Assembly: GCA_903845125.1 (NCBI GenBank)
Contig: CAIMWS010000506.1
Coordinates: forward strand, 33,520 to 97,519
Origin: an uncultured Verrucomicrobiota bacterium
GTDB taxonomy: Bacteria; Verrucomicrobiota; Verrucomicrobiia; Limisphaerales; UBA1319
Reading direction: 5' to 3'
DNA: 64,000 bases
The notes beneath the pieces were generated by a model that was not told the DNA's origin, searched no databases, and was given only the letters and a program-made list of their open reading frames with translations. This document shows positions 35,953-44,695 of this stretch, in pieces. A program made the position numbers and the translations under genes. Positions within the stretch are counted from its first letter, which is position 1, and each line of letters opens with the position of its first letter.

Positions 35953-36828
35953 ATGAATAACATCAATCCCCTACTCTCGCCGGGAAATCTCCTGGAGCAG
36001 AGAGCTAAAAGCAAATCAAACCTGATCATCGCCGTTTTCACCGTGCTGGCCATCCACGTGGTCTTGTTTTGCGGATTGCTTATGCAGGGCTGCCGGCAGG
36101 AAACGACCGGGAGCAAGGCCACCAACGCGGTGGCAGTGGATCCCCGCATGCTGGCGCTCACCAACCTGCCAGCGGTCACGAGCAACCTGGTGGCGGAGCC
36201 GCCCCCGAGCCCGCCGCCGGTCGCCACTCCGTCCAATCCACCCCCCGTCACCCCGGCGGTGGCGGACACCGGTGGCGTTGCGTCCAACCCGCCCGCTGCC
36301 AATCCCCCGGTGGCGGACACTGGCGGCGCCCCGGCCAATCCGCCCCCCGGCAACCCGCCTCCGGCCAATCCCCCCGTGGTGGAACCTGGCGGCAGCAAGG
36401 AATACACGGTGGCCAAGGGCGATTATTTCCTGAAAATCGCCAAGGCCCACGGGATCACGGTGGCGGACATGACCAAGGCCAATCCCAATGTCGATTCCCG
36501 CAAGCTTAAAATCGGGCAAAAACTGGTGATCCCCGCGCCTTCGGCCGCGCCCGAGGGGGGCAAAACCGAGGGTGGCAAAACCGAGGGTGCCGGCGGCGCC
36601 AAGGCGGAAGCCGGAGGCGTAACCACCTACACGGTGAAGGCCAACGACAATCTGACCAAGATCGCCCGGCTGCATCACACCACGGCCAAGGAAATCCAGG
36701 CCTTGAACAAGCTTCCGTTCAACCAGTTGCGCGTGGGGCAGAAGCTCAAAATACCGGCTCCCAAAACGGGCTCCAGCGCCACCCCGGCGGCGAGCGGTGC
36801 CAAAACCAACTCCGGCGCGAAGAAATAA
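35953..36828 (+). CDS. Membrane-anchored protein with two LysM domains
   Basis: 291 residues. An N-terminal cytoplasmic part, one membrane helix (LIIAVFTVLAIHVVLFCGLLM), a Pro/Asn/Gly-rich linker with repeated VADTGG and NPP units (about 75-145), LysM 1 (KEYTVAKGDYFLKIAKAHGI), a Gly/Lys/Glu spacer and LysM 2 (TYTVKANDNLTKIARLHHTT), then an Ala/Lys tail. LysM domains bind peptidoglycan glycan strands. Located between murD and ftsW, it probably bridges membrane and wall during division; no catalytic domain is attached. Confidence 0.88.
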   Translation: MNNINPLLSPGNLLEQRAKSKSNLIIAVFTVLAIHVVLFCGLLMQGCRQETTGSKATNAVAVDPRMLALTNLPAVTSNLVAEPPPSPPPVATPSNPPPVTPAVADTGGVASNPPAANPPVADTGGAPANPPPGNPPPANPPVVEPGGSKEYTVAKGDYFLKIAKAHGITVADMTKANPNVDSRKLKIGQKLVIPAPSAAPEGGKTEGGKTEGAGGAKAEAGGVTTYTVKANDNLTKIARLHHTTAKEIQALNKLPFNQLRVGQKLKIPAPKTGSSATPAASGAKTNSGAKK

Positions 36829-36912
36829 TCCCATTGCCTGGTTTCGGCCAGGAAGCGGGCGTTTCGCCAGCAGGGGAGGCGCCCGCATCGCGGTCCACAA
36901 TCCGCCCGGTCC

Positions 36913-38037
36913 ATGAAGATTGCCACCAGCCTGTTTATCCTGTGCGCGGGGTCGCTGCTCGCCCTCGGGATGGTGGTGCTGTACAGCGCCGGCATGGACA
37001 AGGAAGGGGCCCGGTTCCTCGTGCGGCAATCCGTGTGGGCGGCGGTGGGCCTGGTGGTTTGCCTCGCCATGGTGGCGATGGATTATCGGCGGCTGAAGCA
37101 GGCGGGCTGGATTCTGCTCGGGATTTCCGTGGTGCTGCTCATCCTGGTATTCGTCCCCCCGTTCCGCTGCCCCACCAATGGTGCCTCGCGCTGGCTGAAC
37201 CTGAAGGTGATGAAATTCCAGTCCTCCGAGCTGGCCAAGCTGGCCCTGCTGATCACCCTCGCCGCCTATTGTGAAAAGAACCAGAAGCATATGCGTTCCT
37301 TCTGGCGCGGGATGATCGTCCCCGGGGCGGTGGCCGGCTGCATATTGGTCCTGGTTTTTGCCGAGCCGGATTGGGGCACCACCGCCCTGTTGGGGACCGT
37401 TTCGCTGGCCTTGCTGCTGCTGGGCGGCATGCGGTGGGTGTTTCTTTTGCCGGTGGTTCCGCTGGGGGTTGCCGGCCTCGGTTTTCTGCTGCTGAACAAC
37501 TCGGTGCGCATGGCCCGGGTCATGGCCTGGCTTCACCCCGAATTGCACAAGGACGGCGCCGGCTACCAGGTTACCCAGGCCATTTATGCGCTGGGGTCCG
37601 GCGGTTGGTTCGGCCTGGGCCTGGGTAATGGCCGACAAAAGCTGGGCTTTGTCCCGGAACACCATACGGACTTCATTTTATCGGTCATCGGCGAGGAGTT
37701 GGGCTTGGTGGCCACCCTGGGGATCGTGGCGGCGTTCCTGGTGCTGGTGGTCTGCGGCCTGTATATCGCGTGGAACTCCTCCGACCAGTTCGGGGTGCTC
37801 CTGGGCTCCTCGATCTCCCTGATGATCGGCCTCCAGGCCTTCATCAACATCGGGGTGGTCACCGCGGTGTTGCCGAACAAGGGTTTGCCTCTGCCGTTCA
37901 TCAGCTACGGGGGATCGAACCTGGTGATCATGTTAACTTGCGTCGGCTTGTTGCTCAGCATTGCCCGGCGGGCGGGACCCCGTTCCGGCCTGCCCGGCAA
38001 TTCCCTCGAGTCGGCGGCGGCCACTTTGCCTTATTGA
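36913..38037 (+). CDS. ftsW: Peptidoglycan glycosyltransferase FtsW (SEDS family)
   Basis: 374 residues, about ten membrane helices. SEDS motifs: LYSAG near the start, NGASRWLNL, FQSSELAKLAL, FAEPDWGTTALL, GYQVTQAIYALGSGGWFGLGLGNGRQKLGFVPEHHTDFI (with the conserved HTDFI), GEELGL and VLPNKGLPLPFISYGGSNL. FtsW polymerises lipid II at the septum with FtsI. The stop shares one base with the murG start (TGATG). Confidence 0.95.
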   Translation: MKIATSLFILCAGSLLALGMVVLYSAGMDKEGARFLVRQSVWAAVGLVVCLAMVAMDYRRLKQAGWILLGISVVLLILVFVPPFRCPTNGASRWLNLKVMKFQSSELAKLALLITLAAYCEKNQKHMRSFWRGMIVPGAVAGCILVLVFAEPDWGTTALLGTVSLALLLLGGMRWVFLLPVVPLGVAGLGFLLLNNSVRMARVMAWLHPELHKDGAGYQVTQAIYALGSGGWFGLGLGNGRQKLGFVPEHHTDFILSVIGEELGLVATLGIVAAFLVLVVCGLYIAWNSSDQFGVLLGSSISLMIGLQAFINIGVVTAVLPNKGLPLPFISYGGSNLVIMLTCVGLLLSIARRAGPRSGLPGNSLESAAATLPY

Positions 38038-39188
38038 TGCAGAACCAAATCCATAGACCGGCAGCCGCCATCGTGTGTGGTGGCACTGGCGGGCATTTGT
38101 TCCCGGGCTTCGCCATCGGCGAAGCCTTGCTGGAATTGGGGTGCGACGTCACCGCTTTCATCACCACCAAGGAGATCGACCAGGTGGCCGCGCAAAGCGC
38201 CGGCGGCATCGCCACGGTGACCCTCCCGGTGCTGGCGTGGAAAAAGCAAGGCTGGTGGAAATTCCTGCGCGCCTGCCGGGAGTCCAGCGCGCTGGCCCGG
38301 AAAACCTATCAGGAAAAGGGGATCCGCGCGGTGATTGCCATGGGCGCCTTCCTGAGCGTGCCCGCCACCTGGGCGGCGCGGTCCTGCGGCGCGGCCACCT
38401 TCATCCACGAGGCCAACGCGGTTCCCGGCCAGGCCAACCGCATCGTGAGCTGGTGGGCCGGGGAGGCTTTCGTCTATTTCCCCCAATGCGCCCGCCGCCT
38501 GCGCCACGACCGGATCACCACCGTGGGGATGCCCGTGCGGCCCCAGTTCCAGCCGCAGGATCCGGCCGCGTGCCGGGTCATGCTGGGCCTGGATCCCCTC
38601 CGCCCGGTGCTGCTGGTCATGGGTGGCAGCCAGGGGGCCACCGCGGTCAACAACCTGGTTTTGGAGGCCTTGCCGCACCTGCGGAAGGCCGTCCCGGAGC
38701 TGCAGTTCATCCACCTGGCCGGCCGGAAGGATGCGGACCGCGTCCGGGACGCCTATGCGCGGCGGTCGTGTGCAGCGGTCGTGCGCCCGTTCCTCACGGA
38801 AATGGAGCTGGCGATGAATGCGGCCACCGCGGCCATCAGCCGCGCCGGGGGCTCCTCGCTGGCCGAGTCGGCGGCGCTGCGGCTGCCTTCCCTGCTGATC
38901 CCTTATCCGCATGCCGCGGATAACCATCAACATCAAAATGCCCTGGCTTTCGTGGAATCCGGCGCGGCGCGGATGCTCAGCCAGGCGGAAGCCACGCCGG
39001 CGGCGGTCGCGCGGGAGCTGGCCGCCCTGCTGGGGCCTGCCGGGGAAAAGGTGAAAGCGGCTTTGGCGGCGTGGCATCAGCCGGGGGCGGCTGCGGATAT
39101 CGCCCAGCGGCTGCTGACGGCCATCAAGGAGCGGATGCCGGAAAACCGAGAGGCCGCGGCCGGGCCGCGGCCGGCGCCTGGAAAATGA
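38037..39188 (+). CDS. murG: UDP-GlcNAc:lipid I transferase MurG
   Basis: 383 residues from ATG 38037, set by the TGATG overlap with ftsW. GT28 motifs: IVCGGTGGHLFPGFAI, AMGAFLSVPATWAA, FIHEANAVPGQANRI, VMGGSQGATAVNNLV, AISRAGGSSLAESAA, LLIPYPHAADNHQHQNA. It adds GlcNAc to lipid I, forming lipid II at the inner membrane face. The usual FIHEQN reads FIHEAN, a small change at the sugar-nucleotide-side loop. Confidence 0.95.
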   Translation: MQNQIHRPAAAIVCGGTGGHLFPGFAIGEALLELGCDVTAFITTKEIDQVAAQSAGGIATVTLPVLAWKKQGWWKFLRACRESSALARKTYQEKGIRAVIAMGAFLSVPATWAARSCGAATFIHEANAVPGQANRIVSWWAGEAFVYFPQCARRLRHDRITTVGMPVRPQFQPQDPAACRVMLGLDPLRPVLLVMGGSQGATAVNNLVLEALPHLRKAVPELQFIHLAGRKDADRVRDAYARRSCAAVVRPFLTEMELAMNAATAAISRAGGSSLAESAALRLPSLLIPYPHAADNHQHQNALAFVESGAARMLSQAEATPAAVARELAALLGPAGEKVKAALAAWHQPGAAADIAQRLLTAIKERMPENREAAAGPRPAPGK

Positions 39189-41551
39189 ACGACACCGCCA
39201 ACAGTCACTTGAACCAGGACCAACCCCGGGAACTCGCAGCCTGGCTGGCCAGCCGGCGGGCCGGCGGCCCGGTGCACCTGGTGGGGGCAGGGGGATGCGG
39301 CATGAGCGCGCTGGGCCATGTGCTCCTGGACTTGGGCTTCACCATCACCGGGTCGGACCTGGCCGCCAGCGTGGAAACGGCCCAGTTGGAGGAGCGGGGG
39401 GCGGTGATCGCCCAAGGGCACAGTGCCGGGGCGGTCCAGGCTGCGCAGCCCATCCTGGTGGTGTTTTCCTCCGCCATCCGGCCGGATAATCCCGAGCTGG
39501 CGGCTGCCCGGGCACTGGCGGTGCCGGTGGTGCGCCGGGGGGAGCTGCTGGCCGCGCTGGCCACCGCCTGCCAGGCGTTATGCGTGGCCGGCATGCACGG
39601 CAAGACCACCACCACCGCCCTGCTGGCCTTCGCCCTGGGGAATTTGGGCGCCCGACCCGGCTACGCGGTGGGATCGCTCGTCCCGCAGCTGGCGCCCCAC
39701 GGGAAAGCCGCTCCCGCCGGCGGTTCCGCTCCCGCCTGGTTCATCCTGGAAACGGATGAAAGCGATGGCACCCTGGCCGCCTACCATCCCGCCCACGCCA
39801 TCCTGCTCAACGTGGACGAGGATCACCTCGATCACTTCGGCAGCTTTGACCGGATTGCTCGCGAATTCCAGACCTTTGCCAGCCAGGTGCGGGGCACGGT
39901 TTTTTACTCGGCGGACGATCCCCGGCTCGGGCCGCTGCTGGCCGGGCAGCCGCGGAAAATATCCTGGGGATTCCAGCCGGCCGATTACCAGGTGATCCAG
40001 CCAGCCACCGGTGGCGGTGGTTCCGAATTCGAGCTGAGCCATGGCGGCCAATCGCTGGGCCGGTTTGGCATCCGCCTGATCGGCCGCAGCAATGTCTCCA
40101 ACGCCGCCGCCGTGGTCGCGGTCCTGCATCAGCTGGGGTTTGCGCCGGAGGCCATCGCGGAGGCGATCCGCGATTTCCAGGGCGCCGCCCGCCGCCAGCA
40201 GGAATTGTATCGGGATGAGTCCGTGCAGGTGTTCGAGGATTACGGGCATCATCCCCGGGAAATCGAGGCCACTCTGGAAGCCTTCAAGGCGTCCGGTCCC
40301 GGCCGGCTGCTGGTGGCTTTCCAGCCCCATCGGCACACCCGCACCCGGGATCTGCTGGACCGCTTTGCCACTTGTTTCGGCCCGGCCGATTGGCTGTGGA
40401 TCACGGATATTTATGGCGCCGGCGAAGAGCCCCTTCCCGGCGTGACGGGTGAAGCGCTGGTCCGGGCAGTGGCTGCCACCGGCCGGCAAGTGAGCTGCAT
40501 TCCCACGCTGCCCGCCCTGGAGGAATCCGTTTCCCAGGCGGTGCGCCCCGGGGATGTGGTTTTGTTCCTCGGGGCGGGGGACATCACCCAAGCTGCCCAC
40601 CAGTTGGCCGCGCGGTTGCGCGCGCGGCGCCTGGCCGGCGCCGGGACCATCGGCGGCCAATTGAGCCGGCTGGTGTCGCCCGGGACGGTCATCCGGGGCG
40701 GGGAGCCACTGGCCAAAAAGACGACCTGGCGGGTGGGCGGCCGGGCGGATTGGTATGTGGAGCCGGCCACGGAGGACGACCTCGCGGCGGTGCTCCAGTT
40801 CTGCGCCGGGCGGGAACTGCCGGTGCTGGTCCTGGGCCGGGGCTCGAATCTGCTGGTGCAGGATGGCGGCTGGCGCGGCCTGGTGGTTTGCTTGAACGGC
40901 CCCCTATGGAGCCGCATCGCCGTCGAGGGGGAGCGCCTCCGCGCCGGGGCCGGGGCGCGGCTGCGGGAGGTGGTCATGACCGCCCGCCGGCACGGGCTGG
41001 GCGGCCTGGAGTTCCTGGAGGGCATCCCGGGCAGCGTGGGCGGGGCGCTCCGCATGAACGCCGGGGCCATGGGCGCCAGCTTGTTCCAGGTGCTGGAGCA
41101 GGTGCGGGCCATGGATTATTCCGGGCGGGTGGGCGAGCGCGCCGCGGGCCAGATCCCGGTGGAGTACCGCTCTTGTGCCTGGTTCCAGGATCACATCGCC
41201 CTGGAGGCAGTCCTGCGGGCGGTGCCCGCCCCGGTGGAGCAGATCGACGAGATCCTGCGCGGCCACCACCAGCGGCGGTGGCGGACCCAGCCGGCCGCGC
41301 CCAGCGCGGGGTGCGTCTTCAAGAATCCGGCGGGCAGCTCCGCCGGCCGGCTGATTGATGAGCTGGGGCTGAAAGGCCTGCGCGTGGGCGGGGCGCGGGT
41401 GTCCGAGGTGCACGCCAATTTCATCGTCAACGAAGGCCGGGCGGCGGCCCGGGATGTTTTGCAGTTGATCGAGCAGATCCGCGGGCGGGTGCGCGCGGAG
41501 CGGGGGATCGAACTGGAGCTGGAAATCAAAATTGTCGGGGAGCCGGAATGA
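39185..41551 (+). CDS. murC-murB: MurC-MurB fusion (UDP-MurNAc:L-Ala ligase plus UDP-enolpyruvyl-GlcNAc reductase)
   Basis: 788 residues from ATG 39185, overlapping murG (ATGA). Residues about 20-485 are MurC: VHLVGAGGCGMSALGHVL, ATP site MHGKTTTTALL, ETDESDGTL, NVDEDHLDHFG and DYGHHPREIEATL. Residues about 495-788 are MurB, an FAD enzyme: TTWRVGGRADWYVEP, LGRGSNLLV, GIPGSVGGALRMNAGAMG, EYRSC and SAGCVFKNPAGSSAGRLI. The general acid, Ser229 in E. coli MurB, is Cys710 here. The Tyr-loop region is short, as in type II MurB. The fusion links two successive steps making UDP-MurNAc-L-Ala. Confidence 0.95.
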   Translation: MNDTANSHLNQDQPRELAAWLASRRAGGPVHLVGAGGCGMSALGHVLLDLGFTITGSDLAASVETAQLEERGAVIAQGHSAGAVQAAQPILVVFSSAIRPDNPELAAARALAVPVVRRGELLAALATACQALCVAGMHGKTTTTALLAFALGNLGARPGYAVGSLVPQLAPHGKAAPAGGSAPAWFILETDESDGTLAAYHPAHAILLNVDEDHLDHFGSFDRIAREFQTFASQVRGTVFYSADDPRLGPLLAGQPRKISWGFQPADYQVIQPATGGGGSEFELSHGGQSLGRFGIRLIGRSNVSNAAAVVAVLHQLGFAPEAIAEAIRDFQGAARRQQELYRDESVQVFEDYGHHPREIEATLEAFKASGPGRLLVAFQPHRHTRTRDLLDRFATCFGPADWLWITDIYGAGEEPLPGVTGEALVRAVAATGRQVSCIPTLPALEESVSQAVRPGDVVLFLGAGDITQAAHQLAARLRARRLAGAGTIGGQLSRLVSPGTVIRGGEPLAKKTTWRVGGRADWYVEPATEDDLAAVLQFCAGRELPVLVLGRGSNLLVQDGGWRGLVVCLNGPLWSRIAVEGERLRAGAGARLREVVMTARRHGLGGLEFLEGIPGSVGGALRMNAGAMGASLFQVLEQVRAMDYSGRVGERAAGQIPVEYRSCAWFQDHIALEAVLRAVPAPVEQIDEILRGHHQRRWRTQPAAPSAGCVFKNPAGSSAGRLIDELGLKGLRVGGARVSEVHANFIVNEGRAAARDVLQLIEQIRGRVRAERGIELELEIKIVGEPE

Positions 41552-42528
41552 TGACTGACACGCCAAAACCCATCACACCCATGCCGGTCACCGTGCTGGC
41601 CGGCGGGCCCTCCGCGGAACGCGAGGTCTCCCTGCGCAGCGGCCAGGCGGTGGCCCAGGCCCTGCGGTCCCTGGGGCACCCGGTGACGGAGCTGGATCCG
41701 CGGGAGCCGGGCTGGATCCTGCCGGCGGGCACGCGCGCGGTGTTCCTGGTTTTACACGGCACCTACGGGGAGGATGGCGCCGTCCAGGATGCCCTGGAAA
41801 GGACCGGCGTGCCGTACACCGGGTGCGGGCCGGAAGCCAGCCGGATCGCTTTCGACAAAGCCCTGACCAAGGACCGCTGCGTGGCGGCGGGCGTGCCCAC
41901 CGCCCCCTTCCGGGTGCTGCGCCGGGCGGACGAGCCGTGGCCGGTGGGCTGGCAGCCGCCGGTGGTGCTGAAGCCGGTCCGCCAAGGCTCGAGCATCGGC
42001 CTCCAATTTGTGGACACCCGGGAGGCCTGGGGGGAGGCGGTGCGGGCGGCTTTTGCCTTCGACTCTGAAGTGCTCGTGGAGGAGCGCGTTTTCGGGCGGG
42101 AGTTGACGGTGGGCATTCTCGGTGGCCAGGTGTTGCCGGTGGTGGAAATCCGTCCCCGGCAGGGCGCCTATGATTACCATAATAAATACACCTCCGGGGC
42201 CACGGAGTATTTCTGCCCCGCCCCGCTGGCGCCGGAGGTGTCGGCCCGCGTGCAAACGGCGGCCTGGGAGGTCTTCCAGGCGGTGGGCGGCCGGGATTAT
42301 GCGCGGGTGGATGTATTGCTGCGGGAGAATGGTCAGCCGGTGGTGCTGGAGGTCAACACGCTGCCGGGCATGACCGAGACCAGTCTGCTGCCCAAGGCCG
42401 CTGCCGCCGCGGGCCTCGGCTACCCACAATTGTGCCAGCGCATGCTCGAATTGGCGCTGGACCGGCCGCCAGCCGGAAAACCCGGCGCTGCCGATACCTT
42501 GAGAAAGGCCAGTCATGGGATGGTTTAA
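41548..42528 (+). CDS. ddl: D-alanine-D-alanine ligase
   Basis: 326 residues, ATP-grasp. Motifs: VLAGGPSAEREVSLRSG, LHGTYGEDGAVQ (usually HGxxGEDG), YTGCGPEASRIAFDK, VVLKPVRQGSSIG, VEERVFGRELTVG, the loop YDYHNKYTSGATEY with Tyr as in D-Ala-D-Ala enzymes, and LEVNTLPGMTETSLLPKAA. It supplies the D-Ala-D-Ala used by MurF. It overlaps both the MurC-MurB gene (ATGA) and ftsQ (14 bases). Confidence 0.95.
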   Translation: MMTDTPKPITPMPVTVLAGGPSAEREVSLRSGQAVAQALRSLGHPVTELDPREPGWILPAGTRAVFLVLHGTYGEDGAVQDALERTGVPYTGCGPEASRIAFDKALTKDRCVAAGVPTAPFRVLRRADEPWPVGWQPPVVLKPVRQGSSIGLQFVDTREAWGEAVRAAFAFDSEVLVEERVFGRELTVGILGGQVLPVVEIRPRQGAYDYHNKYTSGATEYFCPAPLAPEVSARVQTAAWEVFQAVGGRDYARVDVLLRENGQPVVLEVNTLPGMTETSLLPKAAAAAGLGYPQLCQRMLELALDRPPAGKPGAADTLRKASHGMV

Positions 42529-43486
42529 AGCGAAAAAAAACCGGCGTTTCCAGCGGGAGGAAATCCTTGATGTCCGCGTGGAGACCAAACCCGCCCGCCG
42601 GAAGCGCTGGCGGATGATATTCGGGCCGCTGGGCGCGGCGGTGCTCACCGTCGCCCTCGGCTACGGCCTCTGGGTGGGGGGCGGCGAGGCCTACCAGAAG
42701 TTCGTTCTCCGCAACGACGCCCTGGCCATCCGCAACCTGCAAATCCAGACGGACGGCATCCTCACCGCCAGCCAGATCCGCCAGTGGGCGGGCGTCAAAG
42801 AGGGCGATTGCTCGCTGGAGCTGGACCTGGGGCGGATCAAGCGCAACCTGGAGCTGGCCCCGGTGGTCCGGGAAGCCTCCGTGGAACGGATCCTGCCGGC
42901 CACGCTGCAATTGCGGGTGCGGGAGCGGCGGCCCGTGGCGCGGGCGCACGTGCTCGCCCCGCTGCCGGATGAGGGGGGCTTCACGCTTTCGGTCTACCTG
43001 CTGGATGCCGAGGGCTACGTGATGCTGCCGCAGGATTTCCAGCCTGGCTCGGTGGTGGCGCAGCCGGACTTGGAATCCATGTTGATCATCACCGGGCTGA
43101 AGAATGCGGATCTGCGGCCGGGCCACCCGGTGGCCTCCAAACAGGTGTTCGCCGCCCTGCGGCTGATGGAAGCCTTCGAAGGCTCCGCCATGTATCCGCT
43201 GGTGGACCTGGAGCGCGTGGATATTTCCACGCCGGAGGTTCTTCGGGCTTTCACCGGCCAGGGCGCGCAGATCACTCTGGGCCTCGACCGGTTCGATCCC
43301 CAGCTGCTCCGCTGGCAGAGCATCCACCAGTTCGGCCTGACGGTCGGCAAATCCATCGCCAGCGTGGACCTTTCCATCACCAACAATTTGCCGGTTTTGT
43401 GGTCCGAGGCGGGGCTGGTACCCCCCGTGAAGAGCAAGACCCCGAAAAACCCTAAGCCCGGGAGGAATAATGTTCAGCGCGGATAA
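42515..43486 (+). CDS. ftsQ: Cell division protein FtsQ (DivIB)
   Basis: 323 residues. A very basic cytoplasmic start (KKNRRFQREE, ARRKRWR), one membrane helix (IFGPLGAAVLTVALGYGLWVGGG), a POTRA domain (ALAIRNLQIQTDGILTASQI, CSLELDLGRIKRNLELAPVVREASVERILPATLQLRVRERRPVA) and the FtsQ beta domain. FtsQ links FtsL/FtsB and regulates septal synthesis. The usual order ddl-ftsQ-ftsA-ftsZ is kept. It overlaps ftsA by 17 bases. Confidence 0.93.
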   Translation: MGWFKAKKNRRFQREEILDVRVETKPARRKRWRMIFGPLGAAVLTVALGYGLWVGGGEAYQKFVLRNDALAIRNLQIQTDGILTASQIRQWAGVKEGDCSLELDLGRIKRNLELAPVVREASVERILPATLQLRVRERRPVARAHVLAPLPDEGGFTLSVYLLDAEGYVMLPQDFQPGSVVAQPDLESMLIITGLKNADLRPGHPVASKQVFAALRLMEAFEGSAMYPLVDLERVDISTPEVLRAFTGQGAQITLGLDRFDPQLLRWQSIHQFGLTVGKSIASVDLSITNNLPVLWSEAGLVPPVKSKTPKNPKPGRNNVQRG

Positions 43487-44693
43487 TATCGTGGTGGGCC
43501 TGGAGACTGGCACCGCCAAGATCTGTGCGATCGTGGGCGAAGTCCTGGAGGACGATAACGTCAACATCATCGGCATCGGCCAGGCCCGGTCGCGGGCCGT
43601 CCGCAAGGGGGAGGTGGTGGATGCCGCCACCCTGGGCGAGGATCTGCGCAACGCCATCGTGGAGGCGGAGCAGATGGCGGATGTGGAGGTGCGCAGCGTG
43701 TTCCTGGGCGTCACCGGCAACCACATCCAGTGCATCAACAACCGCGGCCTGCACACCGTCATCTCCCCGGATCGCGTGGTGACCCGGGAGGATGTGCAGG
43801 ATGTGGTCAAGAACGCCAAGGCGATCAACCTGCCCCCCGGCGGCCATGTGGTTCACGCCGTCCGCCAGCATTACACCGTCGATAACCAGCGCGACATCGA
43901 AAATCCGGAGGGCATGACCGGCGGCCGCCTGGAGGTGGACATGCATGTGATCCACGGCCAGATCACCCGCCTGGAGAATCCCATCCGCGCCGTGCGCGGC
44001 CTGCAGTTGGTGGTGGATGCCCTGGTGTTTAACGGCCTGGCTTCCACCCTTGCCCTGCTGAGCCACGAGCAGAAGCAGCTCGGAGCCCTGGTGATCGATC
44101 TCGGCGCGGGCGCCACCGAATATGTCGTGTGCGCCAACGGCATCGTCAAGCACTCCGGCGTGCTGGCGGTGGGCGGCGACCACGTCACCAACGACCTCGC
44201 CGTGGGGCTCAAGCTGCCCCTGCCCCTGGCCGAGGAGCTGAAGAAACGCAAGGGCCGCGCCATGATGGACGAAGCCATGGCGGGCCAGAGCATCTCCCTG
44301 ACCAGCGAGTTGGGCCTGCCCGAGAAGCTGGTCAACCTGGAGCATTTGGGCCTGATCATGACCGCGCGGCTGGAGGAGATCTTCGAGCTGATCCTGGAGG
44401 ACGTGGCCCAGGCCGGCGTGCTGGAGGACATCACCGCCGGGGTGTTCCTCTGCGGCGGCGGCGTGCGCATCCCGGACATCGTGCCGCTGGCCAAGCATTT
44501 TTTCCAGCTGCCGGTTTGTGTCGGGCGCGTGAACGGGGTGAGCGGCATCCCTTCGAGCCTGGACCAGCCGGAGTTCGCCACCGCCATTGGCCTGGCGCGG
44601 TATGGCGCGCTTCAGTGGAAGCAGCAGCGGTGCCAGAAAACCTTTGGGCAGGGCCTCCGCAGCCGGCTCAGCCAGATCTTCAAGCGTGTTTGA
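43470..44693 (+). CDS. ftsA: Actin-like division protein FtsA
   Basis: 407 residues. Actin-fold motifs: IVVGLETGTAKICAIVGE (phosphate 1), the 1C subdomain typical of FtsA (SVFLGVTGNHIQCIN), VIDLGAGATEYVV (phosphate 2), GVFLCGGGVRIPDIVPL (adenosine) and the C-terminal helix GLRSRLSQIFKRV, an amphipathic membrane anchor. It tethers FtsZ to the membrane by binding its C-terminal peptide. The tether target peptide is present in the next gene. Confidence 0.95.
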   Translation: MFSADNIVVGLETGTAKICAIVGEVLEDDNVNIIGIGQARSRAVRKGEVVDAATLGEDLRNAIVEAEQMADVEVRSVFLGVTGNHIQCINNRGLHTVISPDRVVTREDVQDVVKNAKAINLPPGGHVVHAVRQHYTVDNQRDIENPEGMTGGRLEVDMHVIHGQITRLENPIRAVRGLQLVVDALVFNGLASTLALLSHEQKQLGALVIDLGAGATEYVVCANGIVKHSGVLAVGGDHVTNDLAVGLKLPLPLAEELKKRKGRAMMDEAMAGQSISLTSELGLPEKLVNLEHLGLIMTARLEEIFELILEDVAQAGVLEDITAGVFLCGGGVRIPDIVPLAKHFFQLPVCVGRVNGVSGIPSSLDQPEFATAIGLARYGALQWKQQRCQKTFGQGLRSRLSQIFKRV

Positions 44694-44695
44694 TT

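Noticed and set aside
36016..37665. A 549-residue minus-strand frame across the LysM and ftsW genes
   Set aside because: Its sequence is Gln/His/Gly-rich and shadows two well-supported genes.
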